Assembly: GCA_946610035.1 (NCBI GenBank)
Contig: CAMOCC010000006.1
Span: 1 to 59,133 of the forward strand
From: an uncultured Verrucomicrobiota bacterium
GTDB taxonomy: Bacteria; Verrucomicrobiota; Kiritimatiellia; RFP12; UBA1067
Direction: 5' to 3'
Length of the DNA: 59,133 nucleotides
Part shown: piece by piece, positions 52,466 to 59,133 of the stretch
Layout of the letters: every line of letters starts with the position of its first letter
Numbering within the stretch: the stretch's first letter is position 1
Translations under genes and position numbers: made by a program
The notes under the pieces: generated by a model
Seen by the model: only the letters and a program-made list of their open reading frames with translations
Told to the model about the DNA's origin: nothing
Database searches by the model: none

Positions 52466-53356
52466 ATGAAGCTTATCAGTAATAGAATTCATATCCTTGC
52501 ATGGTGTGCTTTTTTATGGTGGTCTAATGTAGAAGTGCATGCCGTCACACCGTTCAGTGCTGCCGCAAGTAATATACGAGAATCCATCGTGGCATCCATC
52601 GCGAGATATCCGACAAATGTCAGTTTCTCGGTGATATACGTGCTTCCAATACATTTTCATCGTTGCGAAACTGTATTTCCGTCGGCCTGGCGATTCGGGC
52701 TTCAGGATGTGGAGAGCATTATTGATTCTCGTTGGGCGGATGGATTGAGAGTCCCAGAGCAAGAGCGCGATCTTTTGTTTCTCTATGAGTCAAATCGGCA
52801 TGCTTCCATCGATATGAATTTTTGCCCATCAGAATATTTTGGTGCTTATGCGTTTGAACTAAGATCCTGCCGAATTGTGTTTTTGACTTGGCGTGGAAAA
52901 CCTGATAGAAGGAGATACGATTCGCGTGAACTGGTACCTGGGCGACAACTAGAAGTCCCATATGAGGACTTTTGGCGTTACAAGGGCATTGATAAAACCA
53001 TGCATTTGCGCGCTTTCCGGGATAGAGCGTTTGCAATGTGCGACGGAGGGGCCTTTGAGGTAGACTATGAAAGTGCAGTGAGGGTTGTATGTGCGGCCAA
53101 ATCTACACGTGTTGGTTGTAGCGCCTTGCCTGAACCGGATAAGAAAGCATGGAAAAGTCAGTCGTATGGTAATGACGTCGAATTGAATTCTCGTGAAATT
53201 TCCGAAATCGTATATTGGCTGTGGAAACGCGACGGGAAAGTCGGTAAGTATCCGGAGTTGTGCAAACGGCATCCCGAACTGTTCGAGCCGATAAGCGGGC
53301 TGGATGATTTCAAAACCGAGATAGGCCGCATGCTGGTTGAACGCAGCAAACAATGA
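52466..53356 (+). CDS. secreted protein of unknown function, island cargo
   Basis: 296 residues with a Sec signal peptide (ends NVEVHA). The mature part is mixed and Trp/Tyr/Arg-rich with six Cys (e.g. NFCPSEYFGAY, ELRSCRIVF). No domain recognised. The gene is visibly AT-richer than its chromosomal neighbours, which suggests transfer. It lies 63 nt before the second MITE. Confidence 0.65.
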   Translation: MKLISNRIHILAWCAFLWWSNVEVHAVTPFSAAASNIRESIVASIARYPTNVSFSVIYVLPIHFHRCETVFPSAWRFGLQDVESIIDSRWADGLRVPEQERDLLFLYESNRHASIDMNFCPSEYFGAYAFELRSCRIVFLTWRGKPDRRRYDSRELVPGRQLEVPYEDFWRYKGIDKTMHLRAFRDRAFAMCDGGAFEVDYESAVRVVCAAKSTRVGCSALPEPDKKAWKSQSYGNDVELNSREISEIVYWLWKRDGKVGKYPELCKRHPELFEPISGLDDFKTEIGRMLVERSKQ

Positions 53357-53419
53357 ACGGCCGGTGCCTGAAATTGTCGGCTAACATAGCCGCGTTGGCG
53401 ATTTTCACGTTCGCCGTGT

Positions 53420-53659
53420 GGCTACAGGGTCAGACATGGTTGCCACAGTAAAATGCCACACTAACAAGAGATAGGGATGTGATATTAGACATGAGACGTA
53501 GCCGGGCAAATCTTCCTAACCGATGCTGTCGCCAGATCGACCGCATTGCCTATCGCGCGTTTGATGGTAAGCAATCGATGGATCGAGAGGGGCGCGCCGC
53601 TACGACAGGGAATACTTACTGTGGCAATCTACTGTGGCAATCATGTCTGACCCTGTTGG
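53420..53659 (+). mobile_element. 240-bp MITE, copy 2
   Basis: Same ends, length and orientation as copy 1, with more substitutions. The transposase start (NLPNRCC) is again present at 53491. Together the copies bracket a 3.2-kb cargo. Confidence 0.82.
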
Positions 53660-53729
53660 CTCCCATTCGCCCCCATGGAGACGCGGCTTCCAGCCGCGTT
53701 ATACTAGCGACTGAGCGGCGACCGAACAT

Positions 53730-53813
53730 GGAGACGCGGCTTCCAGCCGCGTCAAGTCGCTAAAGCAGTCGCAGACCAATCACTTGATTAACGCGGCTGG
53801 AAGCCGCGTCTCC
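53730..53813. repeat. REPIN 3
   Basis: REP pair with the reversed spacer (aagtcgctaaagcagtcgca...). A single REP lies at 53680-53700. Confidence 0.85.
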
Positions 53814-53912
53814 AAACTAACCCCCTCCTCCCTCTTTCCCATTTCCCATTGGCTGTTTCCACAATTCCGTAATTCCACAATTCCATTCCCCATTCCCCGT
53901 TAGCACCCCTAT

Positions 53913-53996
53913 GGAGACGCGGCTTCCAGCCGCGTCAAGTCGCTAAAGCAGTCGTAGACCAATCACTTGATTGACTCGGCTGGAAGCCGCGTCTCC
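53913..53996. repeat. REPIN 4
   Basis: REP pair in the same orientation as REPIN 3; the second palindrome has one change (GACTCGG). Confidence 0.85.
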
Positions 53997-54125
53997 AAAT
54001 CACCCCTCTTCCTCCCCCTCTGGCTATTCCACCCCGAAGACCTATGGCGGTATATGTACGATGTGAAGATGCTGGCAAATTAACGCATCCTTGCATAAAT
54101 CTTCCGGTGCATCCCGCCCCGCCCG
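53974..54125. repeat. right outer inverted repeat of the island
   Basis: Reverse complement of 49244-49394. In addition 53805-53925 (with acaattccgtaattccac) pairs with 49585-49700, so the inverted blocks together cover about 450-650 bp. The region 53660-54172 has no gene. Confidence 0.8.
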
Positions 54126-54172
54126 ATGTCTTCTTCTTCGTCTTCGTCGGGCTTGCCGAGCGACCGTAAATG

Positions 54173-54181
54173 TGATAAAAT
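54173..54181 (+). promoter_or_regulatory. extended -10 promoter of the alkaline phosphatase gene, leaderless type
   Basis: TGA-TAAAAT, 9 nt before ATG 54191. Confidence 0.55.
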
Positions 54182-54190
54182 TCTCTCATT

Positions 54191-55600
54191 ATGAAAAAGA
54201 TATTCCTTGTTGCCGTGATCATGGCCTCTTGCGGACTCCTTGCCAAGGAGCCCAAGTACATATTCCTCTTCATCGGGGACGGTATGTCCACGCCCCAGCG
54301 GATGATCGCCGAGGAATTCTCCAGAAAGGCCGGGACCGGGTCGCTTGCGATGAACGCGATGCCGTACCAGGCGACGACGCGCACGTGCTCCGCGAGTTCA
54401 CTCGTCACCGACTCGGCGGCGGCTGCGACGGCGATCGCCTGCGGAGTGAAGACCTACAACGGCGCGCTTGGGGTGGACGCAGCCGGGAAGCGGGCGGTAT
54501 CCTGCGCGGAGGCGGCCAAGAAGGCGGGACGCAAGGTAGGGATCCTGTCGACTGTCACGATCACACACGCGACGCCCGGCGGGTTCTATGCGCACCGCAA
54601 GAACCGCGGCGAGACGTACGGCATCGCCATCGACCTTGCGAACTCGGGCTTCGACCTCTTCGCGGGCGGCGGACTCGATACGCACGTGTCGAAGTCCGAG
54701 AAGCACCCCGAGTTCGCCAAGTGCGGCGAGGCGTACGAGTACGCGAAGAAGCGCGGCTACAGGATCGTCACGAAGCGCAACGAGTTCCTCGCGCTCAAGC
54801 CCGGTGGCGGGAAGATCCTGACGAAGTTCAAGAACGGCGCCCTGGAGACTTCCATCGACAGGACGGACGACATCAACGAGCCCACGCTGGCCGAGCTCGT
54901 GTCCAAGGCGGTCGAGCTGCTGGAGGGGCCGCAGGGCTTCTTCATCATGGCCGAGGGCGGGCGCATCGACTGGGCCGGGCACGCCAACGACGCCGCGACG
55001 AACCTCCGCGACGTCCTCGCGCTCGACGAGGCCGTGAAGGTCGCGCTCGGGTTCCTCGACCGCCATCCCGACGAGACGCTCGTCGTCGTGACGGGCGACC
55101 ACGAGACCGGCGGACTCTCCATGGGCTTCGCGGCGACTGGCTACGCGCTGTACATGGACCGCCTCGCCAACCAGACGATGAGCGTCGGCAATTTCGAGGG
55201 GAAGTTCTCCCGCAGGGTCAACGACGGACGCATCAAGACCTTCGACGAGGCGAAGGAGCTTATGACGCGTGCATTCGGCTTCAAGTTTGAAGGCGACAGG
55301 GAGAAGGACCCGATGGTCCTCTCCAAGGAGGAGCTTGCTGACATCCGCAAGGCGTTCGACCACGACATGGAGTTCTACAAGGCGAAGGTCGTGGAGAACA
55401 CGAAGTACGACGGCGAGAGGCGCTACCTGCTCGGCGGCGCGTGCCGCCTCGTCATGTCTCACAAGAGCGGCATCGGCTGGAGCTCGGGCGCGCACACGGC
55501 CATGCCCGTGCTCACGACGGCGAAGGGCGTCAAGGCGGACCTTTTCTCGGGATTCATCGAGAACACCGACATCTCCGCCAAGATCAAGTCGCTCCTGTGA
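54191..55600 (+). CDS. secreted alkaline phosphatase family
   Basis: 469 residues with a short signal peptide (ends LLA). The two-metal site shows FIGDGM, the nucleophile Ser in LVTDSAAAATA, GGRIDWAGHAND, VVVTGDHETGG and SSGAHTAMP. It would release phosphate from esters in the periplasm. Length and motifs fit the PhoA/PhoB group. It sits just outside the island, so the island inserted between it and the lipoprotein gene. Its stop overlaps the GTG start of the YibE/F gene. Confidence 0.9.
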   Translation: MKKIFLVAVIMASCGLLAKEPKYIFLFIGDGMSTPQRMIAEEFSRKAGTGSLAMNAMPYQATTRTCSASSLVTDSAAAATAIACGVKTYNGALGVDAAGKRAVSCAEAAKKAGRKVGILSTVTITHATPGGFYAHRKNRGETYGIAIDLANSGFDLFAGGGLDTHVSKSEKHPEFAKCGEAYEYAKKRGYRIVTKRNEFLALKPGGGKILTKFKNGALETSIDRTDDINEPTLAELVSKAVELLEGPQGFFIMAEGGRIDWAGHANDAATNLRDVLALDEAVKVALGFLDRHPDETLVVVTGDHETGGLSMGFAATGYALYMDRLANQTMSVGNFEGKFSRRVNDGRIKTFDEAKELMTRAFGFKFEGDREKDPMVLSKEELADIRKAFDHDMEFYKAKVVENTKYDGERRYLLGGACRLVMSHKSGIGWSSGAHTAMPVLTTAKGVKADLFSGFIENTDISAKIKSLL

Positions 55601-56736
55601 AACCCGCCGCGCCAAGATTCACCCGCAAGGGCGTTGCGGACGCCGTCGTCATCCTCGCCCTCGCAGCATTCTCCGTGTGGCTCTGGATGAAGCCGGGGCC
55701 GAGCCCGCTCATAGACACGGGCGGGATGCGGACGGTCCGCGCCGAGGTGCTGGAGGTCGACGACTCCGGGATTCAGCTGCACGGGCTCATCGAGTTCGGA
55801 ACTCAGATGCTGAAGGTGCGGCTGCCGGACGGGACTGTCGCGGACGCGGCGAACGAACTCAGGGCGCAGCTTGAGCTGGACAAGAAGTTCCGCCCGGGCG
55901 ACACTGCGCTCGTCCTTGTCCCGAGGGCGGGTCCGCCGACGGACGTGCTCGTTGCGCGCGACCACTGGAGGCTTGGCTGGGCCGGGGTCCTCTTCGCCCT
56001 CTTCGCTCTGTCCCTCGCCGTATTCGGCGGTGCGACGGGGCTGAGGGCGCTTTTCACGTTCGTCTTCAGCTGCCTCGCGATATGGAAGCTCCTGGTGCCG
56101 TCCGTCCTCACCGGCTGCAGCGCGACTGCGGCGTCGTTCACCACTGTCGCGGGGCTGACCGCGGCGATCGTGTTCCTCGTCGCCGGTTTCACGAGGAAGG
56201 GGGTGTCCGCCTTTGCGGGTGCGATGCTCGGCGTGGTCGCGTCCCTCGCCCTTGCGGAGTTCTTCGCGCGCGTCGTGCACGTGAACGGGGCGACGATGCC
56301 GTTTTCGCAGCAGCTGCTGTACGCGGGTTGTCCGGGGATGGACCTTGCGGACGTATTCACGGGCGCGGCGATACTCGCCTCGTCGGGGGCGGTCATGGAC
56401 CTTGCCATGGACATCGCGGCGGGCGTTGCCGAGGTGAAGCGCCACAATGCGTCGCTTGGCGCGAGGGAGCTGTTCGGGTCCGGCATGCGGATCGGGCGGT
56501 CCGTCGTCGGCACTATGACGACGACGCTGCTGCTCGCCTATTCGGGCGGATACCTCACGCTCCTCATGGTGTTTGCGGCGGAGGGGACGAGGCCATTGGA
56601 CTTCCTCAATTCGACGCTTGTGTCGGCTGAACTCGTTAAGACGCTTGTCGGGAGCTTCGGCCTCGTACTCGTCGCGCCATTCACGGCGTTCGTCTCCGCC
56701 GTCGTGTTCACGTGGAAGGGGAGGCCCGGGGAGTAG
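55597..56736 (+). CDS. YibE/F-family membrane protein
   Basis: 379 residues. An N-terminal helix, an extracytoplasmic beta domain (~50-125), then seven or so helices with GMDLADVFTGAAILASSGAVMDLAMDIAAGVAEV and ELVKTLVGSFGLVLVAPFTA, characteristic of YibE/F. Transport of an unknown substrate has been suggested for the family. GTG start overlaps the phosphatase stop, so the two are coupled; uvrB follows after 4 nt. Confidence 0.87.
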   Translation: MKPAAPRFTRKGVADAVVILALAAFSVWLWMKPGPSPLIDTGGMRTVRAEVLEVDDSGIQLHGLIEFGTQMLKVRLPDGTVADAANELRAQLELDKKFRPGDTALVLVPRAGPPTDVLVARDHWRLGWAGVLFALFALSLAVFGGATGLRALFTFVFSCLAIWKLLVPSVLTGCSATAASFTTVAGLTAAIVFLVAGFTRKGVSAFAGAMLGVVASLALAEFFARVVHVNGATMPFSQQLLYAGCPGMDLADVFTGAAILASSGAVMDLAMDIAAGVAEVKRHNASLGARELFGSGMRIGRSVVGTMTTTLLLAYSGGYLTLLMVFAAEGTRPLDFLNSTLVSAELVKTLVGSFGLVLVAPFTAFVSAVVFTWKGRPGE

Positions 56737-56740
56737 CCAA

Positions 56741-58717
56741 ATGGAAGGAATCTTCAAGCTCAAGTCGAAGTTCAGGCCCACGGGAGACCAGCCCGAGGCG
56801 ATACAGGCGCTGTACGACGGATTGAAGCGCGGCGAGGACCGCCTGGTGCTGCAGGGCGTGACGGGGAGCGGCAAGACGTTCACGATGGCGAACCTCATTG
56901 CGAAGTGGAACCGTCCGACGCTCATACTCTCCCACAACAAGACGCTTGCGGCGCAGCTCTTCTCCGAGCTGAAGGAGTTCTTCCCAGAGAACGCCGTCGA
57001 GTATTTCATCTCCTACTACGACTACTACCAGCCGGAGGCGTACATCCCCCAGACCGACACCTACATCGAGAAGGACGCGTCGATCAACGATGAGATAGAG
57101 CGCTACCGCCTTGCGGCGACGAACGCGCTCATCGCGCGGCGGGACGTGATCGTCGTCTCGTCAGTAAGCTGCATATACGGACTCGGCGAATCTGACGAGT
57201 ACCGCGACCTCGCCGTGCGCATCGCACCGGGCGCGGTGGGCGCGGACGGAGCGCCGCTTACGAGGTCCGCGCTGATCGCCCGCCTCGTCGAGGCGCAGTA
57301 CACGCGCAACGACTACGACTTCGCGCCGGGCGTCTTCAGGGTCAGGGGCGACGTCGTCGACATCTTCCCCGCATACGAGACCAAGGCGATAAGGGTCGAG
57401 TTCTTCGGCGACGACATAGACTCGCTGAGGGAGCTGGACCCGCTTACGGGGAAATGCGGCGTCGCGCTTCCGGCGGCGGTTGTCACGCCCGCCAAGCAGT
57501 TCGTCATGGGCAAGGACAAGTTCAACGCGGCGTTCGCCAGGATAGAGGCGGAGCTTGACGAGAGGCTCAAGTACTTCGCCTCGAAGAACAAGCTGCTGGA
57601 GGCGCAGAGGCTGAGGGAGCGGACTGTGTACGACATCGAGATGATGCGCGAGCTCGGCTACTGCAACGGGATTGAGAATTACTCGCGCCCGCTCTCCGGG
57701 CGCGCGCCAGGCAGTGCGCCGGAGTGCCTCATCGACTACTTCCCGGACGACTTCCTCACGATAATCGACGAAAGCCACGTGTCCGTCCCGCAGATACGTG
57801 CGATGTACAACGGCGACCAGGCGCGCAAGGACAAGCTCGTCGAGTACGGGTTCCGCCTGCCGAGCGCGAAGGACAACCGTCCGCTTAAGTTCGAAGAGTT
57901 CAACAGGAAGGTCCACCAGATAGTGTACTGTTCGGCGACGCCCGGCGACTACGAATACGAGCAGTCGAAGACGGTCGCGGAGCAGGTGATACGTCCGACG
58001 GGCCTCCTCGACCCGGTGATAGAGATGCGTCCGCTCGCGAACCAGATAGACGACCTCATCGCCGAGGCGCGGAAGGTCGCGGCGGAGGGCGACCGCATAT
58101 TCGTGACGACGCTTACGAAGCGCAGTGCGGAGGACCTCACGCACTACCTGCGCGAGACGGGCATACGCGTCGAATACCTCCACAGCGACATAGACGCGAT
58201 AGAGCGCGTGGAGATACTGCAGCGGCTCAGGAAGGGCGAGTTCGACGTCCTCGTCGGCATCAACCTCCTGAGGGAGGGGCTGGACCTCCCCGAGGTCGCA
58301 CTCGTCGCGATACTGGATGCTGACAAGGAGGGCTTCCTCCGCTCCACGACGTCCCTCGTCCAGACTGCGGGCCGCACGGCGCGTCATGTGAAGGGGCGGG
58401 TCATCCTGTACGCCGACCACAAGACGGACGCGATACGCGATCTCCTCCGCATCACGAAGGCGCACAGGGACAAGCAGATCGCCTACAACGAGGCGCACGG
58501 CATAACGCCGAAATCAGTCAAAAGGGCGATCACCGAGTCGACGTACCTCTTCAAGTCGGCGAAGGACGCTGCGGCGTCCGCAATCCCGCAGATGCCGGAG
58601 GGCGAGGAGCTCCTCGAGGAGTTGCAGCGCGAGATGCTGGAGGCGGCGGACAAGCTGGAGTTCGAGCGCGCAGCCTTCCTCCGCGACCAGATCAAGAAGC
58701 TCAAGAAGAAAGCATGA
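56741..58717 (+). CDS. uvrB: excinuclease ABC subunit B
   Basis: 658 residues, full-length UvrB. Walker A (GVTGSGKT, 40-47), SYYDYYQPEAYIP hairpin region, DESHV (DEAD-type), GINLLREGLDLPEV, and the C-terminal UVR motif (LQREMLEAADKLEFERAAFLRDQI). It verifies damage and loads UvrC in nucleotide excision repair. ATG 56741 is 4 nt after the upstream stop. UvrA and UvrC are elsewhere. Confidence 0.96.
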   Translation: MEGIFKLKSKFRPTGDQPEAIQALYDGLKRGEDRLVLQGVTGSGKTFTMANLIAKWNRPTLILSHNKTLAAQLFSELKEFFPENAVEYFISYYDYYQPEAYIPQTDTYIEKDASINDEIERYRLAATNALIARRDVIVVSSVSCIYGLGESDEYRDLAVRIAPGAVGADGAPLTRSALIARLVEAQYTRNDYDFAPGVFRVRGDVVDIFPAYETKAIRVEFFGDDIDSLRELDPLTGKCGVALPAAVVTPAKQFVMGKDKFNAAFARIEAELDERLKYFASKNKLLEAQRLRERTVYDIEMMRELGYCNGIENYSRPLSGRAPGSAPECLIDYFPDDFLTIIDESHVSVPQIRAMYNGDQARKDKLVEYGFRLPSAKDNRPLKFEEFNRKVHQIVYCSATPGDYEYEQSKTVAEQVIRPTGLLDPVIEMRPLANQIDDLIAEARKVAAEGDRIFVTTLTKRSAEDLTHYLRETGIRVEYLHSDIDAIERVEILQRLRKGEFDVLVGINLLREGLDLPEVALVAILDADKEGFLRSTTSLVQTAGRTARHVKGRVILYADHKTDAIRDLLRITKAHRDKQIAYNEAHGITPKSVKRAITESTYLFKSAKDAAASAIPQMPEGEELLEELQREMLEAADKLEFERAAFLRDQIKKLKKKA

Positions 58718-58809
58718 GCAGTTCGATTCCCCGATTGGGTGCGCCGATATATTTATGCAGTGCCAAACGTCGCTGCATAGTCTATGTTGTCATGTTTTGC
58801 GCTTCGCGG

Positions 58810-58872
58810 GACCACGAATCTTGGCAGGGGGTTGCGTCGCTCCGCGACGCAACAAGGAAGGGCGTGGAGCAG
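58810..58872. repeat. REP-like repeat with GTTGCGTCGC hairpin, copies 2 and context
   Basis: Hairpin at 58831-58853, preceded by accacgaatcttggcaggggg as at 25010. The 58718-59133 end region contains no convincing gene; it is repeat sequence. Confidence 0.7.
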
Positions 58873-59089
58873 TTGACTAGAAAGTCATTTTCCATTCGCT
58901 TTTCTCGCGCGCTCCCGATTCTTTTGATTCTGTGCGATAGCTGCGAATGTCCGTCGCGGGATGCGCCCGCGCCGAAGGCGTCGGGTTGGGTGAGCGCGTA
59001 GCGCGAACTGCGAAGCAGCCGCAAGGCCCCGCGCGACGGACCCCCTGTAGGGTGGCCCTGTAGTGAACGGATCGCTTGCAGGGGGTTGC

Positions 59090-59124
59090 GTCGCTCCGCG
59101 ACGCAACAAGGAAGTCCCAACCGC
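59090..59124. repeat. REP-like repeat with GTTGCGTCGC hairpin, copy 3
   Basis: Hairpin at 59095-59117, with the AGGGGG prefix and AAGGAAG suffix shared with copy 2. Confidence 0.75.
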
Positions 59125-59133
59125 AATTGGGAG

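Noticed and set aside
49244..54125. Integrase-borne island or prophage
   Set aside because: No integrase, tRNA end or phage gene; only MITE and REP elements are visible.
54121..54155. Intrinsic terminator (GCCCGA/TCGGGC arms) at the island edge
   Set aside because: The loop is about 20 nt and no U-tract follows; too weak to call.
58714..59001. Frame after uvrB
   Set aside because: Consists of repeat sequence shared with 25010; no ribosome site or domain.

Overview
This is a GC-rich, gene-dense bacterial chromosome segment. It suggests a fermentative anaerobe of the PVC group, most like Kiritimatiellota or Lentisphaerota. The inference rests on a very long GreA (671 aa, the form known from Chlamydiae and relatives), an exosortase with a PEP-CTERM-like target, AdhE and a sensory [FeFe]-hydrogenase, radical-SAM ThiH, and abundant palindromic intergenic repeats. 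No rRNA, tRNA, CRISPR array, integrase or prophage was seen. The taxonomy is inference.

Layout. 1-3500: end of a surface-polysaccharide locus (GT2 glycosyltransferase, UDP-glucuronate 4-epimerase, nitroreductase-like protein, polysaccharide pyruvyl transferase). 3585-11368: small secreted protein, phosphoesterase, pyridoxal-kinase family protein, TatD-linked radical SAM, 3-phosphoglycerate dehydrogenase, GspF-like protein, an unknown, and a MEMO1-AMMECR1 fusion. 11672-16452: a reverse-strand operon DUF2975 > Xre > VIT protein with PEP-CTERM-like tail > exosortase, bracketed by 124-bp direct repeats. 16541-23159: a reverse-strand operon adhE > small kinase > [2Fe-2S] protein > sensory hydrogenase > SpoIIE phosphatase, which looks like a redox/H2-sensing unit tied to ethanol fermentation. 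23483-28533: lactate-permease family, small lipoprotein, PLP decarboxylase, GH16. 28787-39688: pyrG, long greA, dksA-like, lspA, a shortened miaA, ileS, thiG, thiH. 39826-49188: fabH-fabF-fabZ-hisD, LpxL-like acyltransferase, GT2, TRIC channel, nadC, coaX, lipoprotein. 49244-54125: an accessory island with an AT-richer cargo between two 240-bp MITE copies, and outside these inverted arrays of REP/REPIN palindromes. 54191-58717: alkaline phosphatase, YibE/F protein, uvrB. The tail is repeat-rich.

Three themes run across the window. First, promoters are very uniform: 12 of 14 I located carry an extended -10 (TGn-TATAAT-like), often with little -35, and three lie so close to the start codon that the mRNA should be leaderless. 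Second, several families of palindromic repeats occur, and some lie in frame inside genes: a CCCTAA/TTAGGG-type palindrome in hisD and in the pyruvyl transferase, and GGCG-type hairpins in an island gene. Third, two compact regulatory operons stand out, the exosortase/VIT module with a repeated operator over its promoter, and the hydrogenase-sensor/AdhE operon. These and the in-frame repeats are the best candidates for something undescribed.
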